A DNA stretch of 64,000 nucleotides from contig NZ_CP113062.1 in NCBI RefSeq assembly GCF_026625765.1, positions 496,001 through 560,000 of the forward strand, read 5' to 3'. The notes beneath the pieces were generated by a model. It was not told the DNA's origin. It saw nothing but the letters and a program-made list of their open reading frames with translations, and made no database searches. Positions 53,021-62,335 of the stretch are shown piece by piece (position 1 is the first letter of the stretch; each line of letters opens with the position of its first letter). The position numbers were made by a program, and so were the translations under genes. This DNA is from Frigoribacterium sp. SL97 (GTDB lineage Bacteria > Actinomycetota > Actinomycetes > Actinomycetales > Microbacteriaceae).

Positions 53021-53887
53021 TCAGCCCTTCCGCTGTGCCCGGTACGCCGTCGGTGAGACCCCGTGGACGGCCTTGAACTGGCGGGCGAAGTAGAAGGGGT
53101 CGACGTAGCCGACGCGCTCGGACACGAGGCCGACCGGCGAGTCGGTCGTGTCCAGCAGCTCGCGGGCCCGCGCCATGCGCAACTGGGTCTGGTACCGCAG
53201 CGGCGTGACGCCGGTCTCGCGGCGGAAACGGGTGGCGAAGTGCGAGGGGCTCAGCCGGGCCATCGCGGCGAGCTCGTCGACCGAGACGCGCTCGGTGACG
53301 TGCTGGCGCAGGTACTCCTGGGCCTGACCGACCGCGGACACCCGTGGTGCCCCGGCCGTCCGCTCGGACGACACGAGCGCCATGAGGTGCCACGCGGCTC
53401 CCGAGGCGGCCAGGGCGCTGGCGAAGGTCTGGTCGCGCTCCATGGCCTGGACGACCTCCTCGACCAGGGCCACGATGCGGTAGACGTCCGACAGCTCGCG
53501 CACCGGGGCGCCGGCCCGGACCCCGGCGACGCGGAGGAACTCGGCGAGGTCGTGCCCGGCCACGTGCAGCCACCAGAGGGTCCAGGGGGTGGCGTCGTCG
53601 GCGCCGTAGGCGTGCGCGACGCCCGGGGGCACGATCACGACCTGCCCCGACCGCACGGGGTGCCGCACCCCGGCGACCTCGCACCAGCCCGAGCCCCGGG
53701 TGCAGACCAGCACCACGCACTGGTCGACGCCGTCGGGCCGGGTCATGCCGTGCGCCCGGGCCCGGGGGAAGTAGCCCGCGTCGGTGACGACGAGGTGGGA
53801 CGTGCCCGGCCGGGAGAGGGCGGCCCGCACCCGGGGTCGGGGCATGACGAGCAGGCGTTGACCGGGGAAGCCGTCCTCGAGGAGCAT
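53021..53887 (-). CDS. AraC-family transcriptional regulator
   Basis: 288 aa. An N-terminal cupin-like arabinose-binding-type domain (VRSGQVVIVPPGVAHAYGAD) is followed by two C-terminal HTH motifs (SVDELAAMARLSPSHFATRF and LVSERVGYVDPFYFARQFKA). Divergent from the DUF5107-TPR gene, the first gene of the sugar locus, and probably activates it in response to a sugar. Confidence 0.92.
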   Translation of the reverse strand: MLLEDGFPGQRLLVMPRPRVRAALSRPGTSHLVVTDAGYFPRARAHGMTRPDGVDQCVVLVCTRGSGWCEVAGVRHPVRSGQVVIVPPGVAHAYGADDATPWTLWWLHVAGHDLAEFLRVAGVRAGAPVRELSDVYRIVALVEEVVQAMERDQTFASALAASGAAWHLMALVSSERTAGAPRVSAVGQAQEYLRQHVTERVSVDELAAMARLSPSHFATRFRRETGVTPLRYQTQLRMARARELLDTTDSPVGLVSERVGYVDPFYFARQFKAVHGVSPTAYRAQRKG

Positions 53888-53944
53888 GCGGACGAGTCTG
53901 GCCCGCCGCAGTGGTTTCGTCCAGGCAGTAGGCAGGATCGGTCG

Positions 53945-53973
53945 TTCCGACGGGCTCGGGGCCTCCGTACGCT
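53945..53973 (+). promoter_or_regulatory. Promoter of the sugar locus, leaderless
   Basis: TTCCGA (53945-53950), 17 nt, TACGCT (53968-53973), ending 6 nt before the ATG at 53980. Confidence 0.5.
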
Positions 53974-53979
53974 CGGACC

Positions 53980-56900
53980 ATGCTCACCGCCGAGTCGAAG
54001 ATGGCTCTTCCCCCCGTGCCCACTGATCAGGCCGACGCCGGAGTCGCCGTCTGGTCGGAACCCCTTGTCCTCGACACCTACCTGCCGGGCGAGCCCGACC
54101 GGTACCCCGCCTTCCTCGACGCCCGCGTCTACCAGGGATCGTCCGGGCGGGTGTTCCCGCTGCCGTTCCACGAGCGCATCTCCGCCGAGAAGCGGCCGCA
54201 CGAGTGGCAGGCCGTCCACCTCGAGAACCGCTGGCTGCGCCTGGTGATCCTGCCCCAGCTCGGCGGACGGCTGCACGTCGCCTACGACAAGACCGCCGAC
54301 TACGACGTCTTCTACCGCAACAACGTCATCAAGCCCGCCCTGGTCGGCCTGGCCGGTCCGTGGATCTCGGGCGGCGTCGAGTTCAACTGGCCGCAGCACC
54401 ACCGCCCCGCGACCTTCCTGCCGACCGACGTGTCGATCGAGCGCGAGGCCGACGGGTCGGTGACGGTGTGGTGCTCCGACCACGACCCCTTCGCCCGGAT
54501 GAAGGGCATGCACGGCATCCGCCTGCGCCCCGACTCGTCGCTCATCGAGGCCAGGGTGCGCCTCTTCAACCGCAGCGACGAGACGCAGACCTTCCTCTGG
54601 TGGGCCAACGTCGCCGCCGCCGTGGGCGACGACTACCAGTCGTTCTTCCCCACCGACGTGCGGCACGTGGCCGATCACGCCAAACGGGCCGTCGTGACCT
54701 TCCCCCGGGTCGAGGGCGACTACTACGGCGTCGACTACCCGGCCCGCGTCGACGACGAGCACCCCGACGCCGACCGCCTCGACTGGTACCGCAACATCCC
54801 CGTGCCGACCTCGTACATGGTGACCCACACCGACGACGACTTCTTCGGCGGCTACGACCACGGGCGCCGCGCGGGCTTCGTGCACTGGGCCGACCGGGCG
54901 ATCTCGCCCGGCAAGAAGCAGTGGACCTGGGGCGACGCCCCCTTCGGCCACGCCTGGGACGCGAACCTCACCGACGGCGACGGCCCCTACGTCGAGCTGA
55001 TGGCCGGCGTGTACACCGACAACCAGCCCGACTTCTCGTTCCTCACCCCGGGCGAGACGAAGACCTTCAGCCAGTTCTGGTACCCGATCACCGAGATCGG
55101 TCCCGCCCACCAGGCGACCCGTGACGCGGCCCTGCGCGTCGAGCAGCTCGACGACACCGCCGGGGCCGGGAACGTCCTGCGCATCGGTCTCGCCGTCACG
55201 GCCGTCCACCCGCGGGCCGAGGTCGTCGTCCGCACGGTCGACGGCACCGTCCTCGACTCGGTCACGGTCGACGTCGAACCCGGCCTGCCGTCGGTGCTCG
55301 ACCGGTCCCTGTCGGCGGGCGTCCTCCTCTCCGACGTCGTCGTGGAGGCGCGCTCCGCCGGACGCACGCTCGTCACGGTCGCCGGCGCCACGGTCCAGGC
55401 GAGCCTCGACGCCGTGGCCGCGGCCGGCACCCCGGAGCCCGGCGCCCCCGAGATCGCCGCCCCCGAGGCCGCCGTCGCCCCGCCCGCCCCCGCCGACGTC
55501 GAGACCGTCGAGGAGCTCTTCCTCATCGGCCAGTACCTGCGGCAGTACCGTCACGCGACCCGCTCGCCCGAGCCCTACTGGCGTGAGGCGCTCCGCCGCG
55601 ACCCGGGCGACGTGCGGAGCAACGTCGCCCTGGCGACCCTCCTCCACGCCGCGGCCCGCTACGACGAAGCCCTCGTGCTCCTCCGTGTCGCGGTGGGCCG
55701 TCAGTCGGCCTGGGCGCCGAACCCGGCCGACGGCGAGGCCCTCTACCGTCTCGGCCTCACGCTCCTGCGCCTCGGGCGCACCCCCGAGGCGAAGGAGGCG
55801 CTGGAGAAGTCCGCCTGGAACGCCGCCTGGGTGGCTCCCGCGTCGCTGGCCCTGGCCCGGCTCGCCGGTCCGGCCGACCCCGTCCGGGCCGAGGCCCTGC
55901 TGCGCACGGCCCTGTCGCACGGCACCGACAACCTGCAGGTGCGCGACCTGCTCGCGCTGACCCTGCGCGGCCTCGGCCGACACGACGAGGCGGACCGGCT
56001 GCTCGCCGAGACCCTCGAGCTCGACCCGCTCGACCAGTGGGCGCGACACCTCGCGGGCCGACGCCTCACGGACGACGCCCCGACGCTGCTCGACGTCGCG
56101 CTCGAGTACGGCTCGTCCGGGCACGTCGACGAGGCGCTCCGCGTCCTCGACCTCGCCCAGGGGGCCGTCGCGTCCACCGCGCTCGGGCAGGTGGCCGTCG
56201 GTCCGCTGCTCGCCTACCACCGCGCCTCCTCGTTGGCGAGGACCGGCCGCGTCGACGAGGCGCGCCGGGCACTCGCCACGGTCCACGCCCTCGACGCGAC
56301 CAACTGCCTGCCCTCGCGCCTCGACGACGTCGCCGCCCTGCTCGACGCGGTCGCCCTCGAGCCGGCCGACGGCCTCGCCTGGTCGCTGCTGGGCAGCTGG
56401 TGGTACGACCGGGGCCGCGGGCAGGACGCCGTCGACGCGTGGCGACGAGCCGCCGCGACCGACCTGGACGACGCGCAGGCCGCCGTCGTGCAGCGGAACC
56501 TCGGCGTGGCCGCCTACAACGTGCTGGCCGACCCCGACCTCGCGGCACGTCACTACGACGACGCGCTGCGCGTCCGTCCCGACGACTCCCGGCTGCTCTT
56601 CGAGTCCGACGAGTTGGCCGGGCGGCTGGGGGCGTCCGCCGACGACCGGCTGGCCGAGCTCGAGTCACGGATCGACCTCGTCGCCGAGCGGGACGACCTC
56701 TGCGTGGTGCGCGCCCGACTGCTCACCGAGGTGGGACGTCCGGACGACGCGCTCGCCGTGCTCACCTCGCGCAGCTTCCAGCCCTGGGAGGGCGGCGAGG
56801 GCCAGGTGCTCGGCGCCTGGGACGACGCGTGCCTCGCCGTGTCCCGTCGGGCGCTGGCCGAGGGCGACGCCGACCGGGCGCGGTCCGCCGTCGAGGCCGC

Positions 56901-57423
56901 CCTCACGCCACCCGCCACCCTCGGCGAGGCACGGCACCCGCTCGCCACCACGGCCGAGCTGCACCTGGCCCTCGGCGACGCGCTCGCCGCGGCGGGAGAC
57001 GCCGACGCCGCCCGGACCGCCTGGTCCGAGGCCTCCCGGTCGACCGGCGACTTCGCGGGGATGGCCACGCAGGCCTTCACCGAGCGCAGCGCGGCCACCG
57101 TCCGTGCCCTCTCCCGTCTGGGCGAGGCCGACCGGGCGGCCGACCTGCTGGGGGACTTCGACTCGTACGTGGACGAGCTCTCGCGCACACCGGGCGAGGT
57201 CGACTACTTCGCCACCTCGCTACCGTCGATGCTGCTCTTCCACGACGACCCGCAGGACGTGCGCGACGCCGAGGTGGCGACCCTGCGCCGCGTCGTCGCC
57301 GCCCTCTCGGCCGAGCTCGGGGTCACGACCGACCCGACCCGCGCCTCCTCCGACCCGACCCGCGCCTCCTCCGACCCGACCGCACCCGTGGTCACGCCCG
57401 GCGACGACGCCGTGCGCCCCTAG
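53980..57423 (+). CDS. DUF5107-domain protein with tetratricopeptide repeats
   Basis: 1147 aa. Residues about 30-340 are DUF5107, a mutarotase-like beta-sandwich (LRLVILPQLGGRLHVAYDKT, GGVEFNWPQHHRP, PFARMKGMHGIRLRPDSS). A linker then leads into many TPR units to the C-terminus (EALYRLGLTLLRLGRTPEAK, ALSHGTDNLQVRDLLALTLR and others), a scaffold that could bind partner proteins or enzymes. It heads a sugar-transport operon, so a role in polysaccharide or sugar handling is inferred. The C-terminal tail contains a 21-nt tandem repeat coding for DPTRASS twice. ATG 53980 may be leaderless. Confidence 0.85.
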   Translation: MLTAESKMALPPVPTDQADAGVAVWSEPLVLDTYLPGEPDRYPAFLDARVYQGSSGRVFPLPFHERISAEKRPHEWQAVHLENRWLRLVILPQLGGRLHVAYDKTADYDVFYRNNVIKPALVGLAGPWISGGVEFNWPQHHRPATFLPTDVSIEREADGSVTVWCSDHDPFARMKGMHGIRLRPDSSLIEARVRLFNRSDETQTFLWWANVAAAVGDDYQSFFPTDVRHVADHAKRAVVTFPRVEGDYYGVDYPARVDDEHPDADRLDWYRNIPVPTSYMVTHTDDDFFGGYDHGRRAGFVHWADRAISPGKKQWTWGDAPFGHAWDANLTDGDGPYVELMAGVYTDNQPDFSFLTPGETKTFSQFWYPITEIGPAHQATRDAALRVEQLDDTAGAGNVLRIGLAVTAVHPRAEVVVRTVDGTVLDSVTVDVEPGLPSVLDRSLSAGVLLSDVVVEARSAGRTLVTVAGATVQASLDAVAAAGTPEPGAPEIAAPEAAVAPPAPADVETVEELFLIGQYLRQYRHATRSPEPYWREALRRDPGDVRSNVALATLLHAAARYDEALVLLRVAVGRQSAWAPNPADGEALYRLGLTLLRLGRTPEAKEALEKSAWNAAWVAPASLALARLAGPADPVRAEALLRTALSHGTDNLQVRDLLALTLRGLGRHDEADRLLAETLELDPLDQWARHLAGRRLTDDAPTLLDVALEYGSSGHVDEALRVLDLAQGAVASTALGQVAVGPLLAYHRASSLARTGRVDEARRALATVHALDATNCLPSRLDDVAALLDAVALEPADGLAWSLLGSWWYDRGRGQDAVDAWRRAAATDLDDAQAAVVQRNLGVAAYNVLADPDLAARHYDDALRVRPDDSRLLFESDELAGRLGASADDRLAELESRIDLVAERDDLCVVRARLLTEVGRPDDALAVLTSRSFQPWEGGEGQVLGAWDDACLAVSRRALAEGDADRARSAVEAALTPPATLGEARHPLATTAELHLALGDALAAAGDADAARTAWSEASRSTGDFAGMATQAFTERSAATVRALSRLGEADRAADLLGDFDSYVDELSRTPGEVDYFATSLPSMLLFHDDPQDVRDAEVATLRRVVAALSAELGVTTDPTRASSDPTRASSDPTAPVVTPGDDAVRP
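57331..57372 (+). repeat. 21-nt tandem repeat in coding sequence
   Basis: Two exact copies (57331-57351, 57352-57372) and a 9-nt partial third. The unit contains CCGCGCCTCC, the complement of the genome motif GGAGGCGCGG. Confidence 0.9.
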
Positions 57424-57438
57424 AAAGGAACCCCGACC

Positions 57439-58446
57439 ATGTCACCCATCACCAGGACCCGACGGCGCGTCCTCGCCGTGGCCGCCGCGCTCGCCGCGTC
57501 GGTCGCGCTCGCGGGCTGCTCCATCCCCAGCGCCGACGGAGGCGACGGCGGCACCGAGCGCATCGGCGCCCTCTACCTCGACTCCCAAGGCTTCTACGGC
57601 GGCGTCAAGAAGGGCGTCCAGGACGCCGCGGACGCCGACTCGAAGAACGTCGACTTCCTCGAGTCCACCTCGGCGGGCGACGTGTCGAAGGAGAGCTCGT
57701 TCATGAACACGCTCACCTCGTCCGCCGTCAGCGCCATCATCCTGTCCGCGGTCTCGACCGACGGCAGCGTCCCCGCGGTCCGGCAGGCCAGCGAGGCCGG
57801 CATCCCGGTCATCTGCTACAACACCTGCGTCAGCGACGACGCCGTCGACCAGTACGTCACGGCGTGGGTGCTCGGCGACCCGCTGAAGTTCGGCGGCGAC
57901 CTCGGGAAGCAGGCCGCGGCCTACTTCACCGAGGCCGGCATCACGGCGCCCAGGATGGGCGTCATCAACTGCGAGCAGTACGAGGTCTGCCAGCAGCGCT
58001 ACAAGGGCTTCTCCGAGGCACTGACCGCGGCCCTGCCCGGCACCGTGTTCGTCGCCAACCAGGAGGGCGCCGAGGTCGACACCGCCGTCTCGACCGCCGA
58101 GCAGATGCTCAGCGCGAACCCCGACCTCGACGGTCTCTACGGTGAGGCGGGCGGCGCGACCGTCGGCGCCTACAAGGCCGTGCAGACCCGAGGGCTCGTC
58201 GGTCAGGTCGCCGTCTTCGGTTCGGACATGACGAGCGACATCGCCGCCGAGCTGGCCGACGGTTCGGTGCTCAAGGCCGTCGTCGACATCAGCGGCATCG
58301 AGGCGGGCAAGCTCGCCTTCGCCGCGGCCCAGGACGCCATCGACGGCAAGACGCCCGACGAGAAGGTCGTGGCCGCACCGATCGACCTGTACCTGCCGGC
58401 CGACGCCGCCGGGTGGACCGAGACCCACCCCGACGGCCTCCCCTGA
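57439..58446 (+). CDS. Sugar ABC transporter substrate-binding lipoprotein
   Basis: 335 aa, AAAGGAA site. Lipoprotein signal with lipobox LAGC (C27). Mature part is a periplasmic-binding-protein type I fold (RIGALYLDSQGFYGGVKKGV, VFGSDMTSDIAAELADGS) like the ribose/galactose-type binding proteins. First component of the importer; delivers a sugar to the downstream permease. The exact substrate is unknown; the neighbours suggest a pentose, polyol or related sugar. Confidence 0.92.
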   Translation: MSPITRTRRRVLAVAAALAASVALAGCSIPSADGGDGGTERIGALYLDSQGFYGGVKKGVQDAADADSKNVDFLESTSAGDVSKESSFMNTLTSSAVSAIILSAVSTDGSVPAVRQASEAGIPVICYNTCVSDDAVDQYVTAWVLGDPLKFGGDLGKQAAAYFTEAGITAPRMGVINCEQYEVCQQRYKGFSEALTAALPGTVFVANQEGAEVDTAVSTAEQMLSANPDLDGLYGEAGGATVGAYKAVQTRGLVGQVAVFGSDMTSDIAAELADGSVLKAVVDISGIEAGKLAFAAAQDAIDGKTPDEKVVAAPIDLYLPADAAGWTETHPDGLP

Positions 58447-58523
58447 TCGGCGCCGGGGGCCCCGGCACGACGCCGGGCCCCCGCCGCCCCTCACCCCGTC
58501 CCCTCGATCCCAGGAGGATCCCC

Positions 58524-60068
58524 TTGTCAGAGTCGACAGCTCCCACCCCGGACGCGCCGCTCGATCCCGCCCGTGACCGCGGCGCCCCCATCGCCGAGGC
58601 CCGCGGCGTCAGCCAGATCTACCCCGGCGTCACCGCGCTCGACGGCGTCGACTTCGCCGTGCACGCCGGCGAGGTGCGGGCCCTGCTCGGCCAGAACGGT
58701 GCCGGCAAGTCCACGCTGATCCGGCTGCTGAGCGGGGTCGAGACCCCCACGACCGGCGAGGTCCTGCTCGGTGGCGTGCCGCTCGGCGCCGGCGGCGTGA
58801 CCGCGGCCGCCGCCGCCGGCGTCGCCACGTGCTACCAAGAGCTCAGCCTCGTGCCCGGCGTGACCGTGGCCGAGAACCTGGCCATGGGCCGGTGGCCGCG
58901 CGGCCGCTTCGGCATCGACACCCGGGCCATGGTCGAGCGGGCCCGTGCCACCTTCGACCGCCTCGGCGCCGACATCGACGTGCACGCCGAGGTCGCCGGG
59001 CTGACCCTCGCGCAACAGCAGATCGTCGAGATCGGCCGGGCGTTGCAGGACGACCCGCGCCTCCTCATCCTCGACGAGCCCACCAGCGCGCTCGCCGCCG
59101 CCGAGGTCGACCTCGTGCTCGACACGGTCAAGCGCCTCGCGGCGCAGGGCGTCGCCGTGCTCTACGTCAGCCACCGCATGGACGAGATCCGGCAGATCGC
59201 CGACACGGCCACGGTGATGCGCAACGGGAAGGTCGTCGAGACGGTGTCGATCGCCGGCAGCGACACCGCCCACATCATCGAGCTGATGATCGGCGCCGAC
59301 CCCGGGGAGCGCGCCGTCGCGACGCGCCCCGTCACGAGCGGCGAGGTGCTGCTCGCCGTCACCGACCTCGAGGTCGCCCCGAAGCTCTCGGGCCTCACCT
59401 TCGAGGGTCGGGCCGGCGAGGTGCTCGGCATCGCCGGCCTGCTGGGCTCGGGACGCACCGAGCTGCTCCAGGCGATCGCGGGGTTCCGTCCGGCGAGCGG
59501 GGGCACGATCGCGATCGCGGGTTCCGTCGTCGACCGGCCCAGCGCCTCCCGCATGCTCGCCCTCGGGGTCGGCATGACGCCCGAGGACCGCAAGGGCCGC
59601 GGCGTGATCCCCGGCCTCGGCATCGACGAGAACATCGTCATGAGCGACTTCGGCCGGGTGACCCGAGGAGGCGCGCTGTCATCGGGTGCGATCGCGACGG
59701 CCACGAAGGCGCTCGCCGAGCGTCTCAACATCAAGGCGCACGACCTGGGCCGGCCGATCGGCACGCTCAGCGGCGGCAACCAGCAGAAGGCGGTCATCGC
59801 GCGGTGGCTGCACGCCGACAGCCGCGTGCTGCTGCTCGACGAGCCGACGCGAGGCGTCGACGTCGAGGCGAAGGCGCAGATCTACGAGATCATGCGCGCC
59901 GTCGCCGACACCGGCAAGCTCGTCGTCTTCGTCTCGAGCGAGATCGAAGAGCTGCCCCTCGCCTGCGACCGCGTGCTCGTGCTGCGCGACGGCGGCCTCC
60001 GCGAGGAGTTCCGCGTCCCCGACATCTCCCTGCCCGTGCTGCTCCAGGCCTCCATGGTCTCGAGCTGA
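58524..60068 (+). CDS. Sugar ABC transporter ATP-binding protein (two ATPase domains)
   Basis: 514 aa from TTG 58524 with AGGAGGA site; the frame runs further upstream (58413) without a good start. Two nucleotide-binding domains as in MglA/RbsA: the first with P-loop LLGQNGAGKST near residue 56 and Walker B LLILDEPTSAL; the second with the degenerate P-loop GLLGSGRTELLQ near 304, LSGGNQQK at about 415-422 and LLLDEPTRGVD. Powers the importer. Confidence 0.93.
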   Translation: MSESTAPTPDAPLDPARDRGAPIAEARGVSQIYPGVTALDGVDFAVHAGEVRALLGQNGAGKSTLIRLLSGVETPTTGEVLLGGVPLGAGGVTAAAAAGVATCYQELSLVPGVTVAENLAMGRWPRGRFGIDTRAMVERARATFDRLGADIDVHAEVAGLTLAQQQIVEIGRALQDDPRLLILDEPTSALAAAEVDLVLDTVKRLAAQGVAVLYVSHRMDEIRQIADTATVMRNGKVVETVSIAGSDTAHIIELMIGADPGERAVATRPVTSGEVLLAVTDLEVAPKLSGLTFEGRAGEVLGIAGLLGSGRTELLQAIAGFRPASGGTIAIAGSVVDRPSASRMLALGVGMTPEDRKGRGVIPGLGIDENIVMSDFGRVTRGGALSSGAIATATKALAERLNIKAHDLGRPIGTLSGGNQQKAVIARWLHADSRVLLLDEPTRGVDVEAKAQIYEIMRAVADTGKLVVFVSSEIEELPLACDRVLVLRDGGLREEFRVPDISLPVLLQASMVSS

Positions 60069-60082
60069 AGAAGGACGACCCG

Positions 60083-61132
60083 ATGACCACCACACTCGAC
60101 CCCACGACCACCCCGACCGGCGGACCAGGAGGCGCGCCTCGTGACTCCGCGCTCGGTCGCGTCCGCGACGCCTTCCGTCGCAACACCACGCTCGTCAACA
60201 TCGTCGGCCTGCTGGTCGCGATCGTGCTGCTGTACCTCTACCTGATGTTCAACGCGGTCGGCTTCTTCACCGTGGCGAACCAGAGCGGCCTGCTGCGCGA
60301 CGCCGCGCTGATCGGCATCGCCGCCACCGGCATGACCCTGGTGATCATCGCCGGCGAGATCGACGTGAGCACCGGCCCCGCCGTCGCGCTCTCGTCGGTG
60401 ATCGTCGCCGTCGCCATGACCCAGTGGGGGCTGCCCGCCCTGCTGGCGATCCTCATCACGCTCGTGGTCGGAGCCGGTTGGGGCGCCCTCGCCGGCGTGC
60501 TGCGCGCGAGGTTCCTCGTGCCGTCGTTCATCGCCACCCTCGGGCTCTGGAGCGTGCTGCGGGGCCTCGGCCAGTTCGGCACCGACGCCCTGCCCGTGCC
60601 GCTGCCGCTCGACGACCCGGTCATGCCGTTCCTCACCGGCACGGTGTTCGGCGTCCCGACGCCCGCCGTCGTGATGATCCTGGCCTTCCTCGTCTTCGCC
60701 TTCGTCGCCCGCAAGACCGCGTTCGGCCGCTCGGTCTTCGCGATCGGCGGCAACGCGGCGGCCGCCCGGCTGGCCGGCATCAAGGTGGCCCGGGTGCGGA
60801 TCGTGCTGTTCGCGATCATGGGCATGCTCGGCGCCCTCAGCGGCGTGCTGCTCGCGGCGCGCCTCGGCTCGGGCAACGCCGGCGCCGCCAACGGCCTCGA
60901 GTTCGACGTCATCGCCGCGGTCGTCATCGGCGGCACCGCGATGTCGGGCGGCCGGGGCAGCCTGATCGGCACCTTCCTCGGCGTGATCTTCATCACCCTG
61001 ATCGGCAACGGGCTCGTGCTGCTCGGCGTCGACTCCTTCCTGCAGAGCGTCGTCCGCGGTGTCATCATCGTGCTCGCCGTGCTGCTCAACGTCACCCTGT
61101 CCCGCAAGCGCGGGTCGATCGAAGAGAGCTAG
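60083..61132 (+). CDS. Sugar ABC transporter permease (RbsC-like)
   Basis: 349 aa, AAGGACGA site. About eight to ten membrane helices of the branched-chain/ribose permease type, with the EIDVSTGPAVALSSVIVAVA and GLEFDVIAAVVIGGTAMSGG segments of BPD_transp_2. Forms the membrane channel with the ATPase and binding lipoprotein of the same operon. Confidence 0.93.
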   Translation: MTTTLDPTTTPTGGPGGAPRDSALGRVRDAFRRNTTLVNIVGLLVAIVLLYLYLMFNAVGFFTVANQSGLLRDAALIGIAATGMTLVIIAGEIDVSTGPAVALSSVIVAVAMTQWGLPALLAILITLVVGAGWGALAGVLRARFLVPSFIATLGLWSVLRGLGQFGTDALPVPLPLDDPVMPFLTGTVFGVPTPAVVMILAFLVFAFVARKTAFGRSVFAIGGNAAAARLAGIKVARVRIVLFAIMGMLGALSGVLLAARLGSGNAGAANGLEFDVIAAVVIGGTAMSGGRGSLIGTFLGVIFITLIGNGLVLLGVDSFLQSVVRGVIIVLAVLLNVTLSRKRGSIEES

Positions 61133-61135
61133 GCC

Positions 61136-62335
61136 ATGACCACCACCGCACCCTCCGCCACCGCGTCCTCCGCCGGGGACGCGACCCGCGCCTCCTCGTC
61201 CCCCTCCGGCACCATGCAGGGCGTGTTCCTGCCCGGCGACGGCACCGCCGAGCTGCGGACGCACGACGTGCCGACGCCCGGCCCCGGGCAGGTGCTCGTG
61301 CAGGTCGGCGCGAGCGGCATCTGCGGCAGCGACATCGGCTTCATCTACCACGGCTACAAGACCCACAAGGGCCTCGACGGCGCCCCCGCCTACCAGGGCG
61401 TCGTCGCCGGCCACGAGCCGAGCGGCCGCATCGTCTCGGCGGGCCCCGGGGTCACGCGCTTCGGCGTCGGGGACGACGTCATCGTCTACCACATCCAGGG
61501 CTGCGGACGCTGCCGCAACTGCCGCTCGGGCTACTTCATCAGCTGCACCGACCAGCCGAACAAGGCGTCCTACGGCTGGCAGCGCGACGGCGGCCACGCC
61601 GAGTACGTCCTGGTCGACGAGTCGACCTGCGTGCCGTTGCCCGACGGGCTGTCCTTCGTCGACGGCGCCCTGATCGCCTGCGGATTCGGCACCGCCTACG
61701 AGGGCCTGCGCCGCACCGGCGTGCACGGCGGGGAGGACCTGCTCGTCGTCGGCCTCGGGCCGGTCGGCCTCGCCGCGGCGATGCTCGGCCGCATGCTCGG
61801 CGCCCGCCGGGTGATCGGCGTCGAGCGGTCGCCCGAGCGCATCGAGTTCGTCCGGGCGACCGGCCTGGTCGACGACGTCGTCCTCGCCGACGGCGACGCG
61901 GTCGCGAACGTGCTGGCCCTGACCGACGGCGTCGGCTGCCAGGTCACGGTCGACTGCTCGGGCAGCACGCCCGGCCGCCTGACCGCGGTCGAGGCCGCGG
62001 CCGAGTGGGGTCGCGTCGGCCTGCTCGGCGAGGGCGGGCGCCTCGAGACCGAGGTCTCGGACACCCTGCTGCACAAGCAGCTCACCCTCACGGCGTCGTG
62101 GGTCACCTCGGTGCAGGGCATGGAGGACGTCGCGCGCATGATCGCCGCGGACGGCCTCAGCCCCGAGATCGTCGTCTCGCACCGGCTCCCGCTGACCGAC
62201 GCCGACGAGGCGTACCGGATCGCCGCGGCCGGGGCCACGGGCAAGGTCGTGCTGATCCCGGCGGGTGCGCCCGTGCGCGAGGAGGCCGGCGCGCGCGAGG
62301 AGGTCGGCTCGCGCGAACCGGCTCCGCGCGCGTGA
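61136..62335 (+). CDS. Zinc-binding dehydrogenase (sorbitol/threonine-dehydrogenase-like)
   Basis: 399 aa. Catalytic zinc C63 (GICGSD) and H93-E94; structural zinc C123, C126, C129, C137; Rossmann VVGLGPVGLAAAMLG. MDR-family polyol or sugar dehydrogenase, fitting a locus that imports a sugar or polyol. An N-terminal extension of about 27 residues contains a TRASS stretch coded by the genome motif. Overlaps the next gene by 4 nt (GTGA). Confidence 0.9.
   Translation: MTTTAPSATASSAGDATRASSSPSGTMQGVFLPGDGTAELRTHDVPTPGPGQVLVQVGASGICGSDIGFIYHGYKTHKGLDGAPAYQGVVAGHEPSGRIVSAGPGVTRFGVGDDVIVYHIQGCGRCRNCRSGYFISCTDQPNKASYGWQRDGGHAEYVLVDESTCVPLPDGLSFVDGALIACGFGTAYEGLRRTGVHGGEDLLVVGLGPVGLAAAMLGRMLGARRVIGVERSPERIEFVRATGLVDDVVLADGDAVANVLALTDGVGCQVTVDCSGSTPGRLTAVEAAAEWGRVGLLGEGGRLETEVSDTLLHKQLTLTASWVTSVQGMEDVARMIAADGLSPEIVVSHRLPLTDADEAYRIAAAGATGKVVLIPAGAPVREEAGAREEVGSREPAPRA

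Noticed and set aside
53743..56553. 936-codon minus-strand frame opposite the DUF5107-TPR gene
   Set aside because: Low-complexity Gly/Arg/Val sequence opposite a well-supported gene; no motif or start signal.
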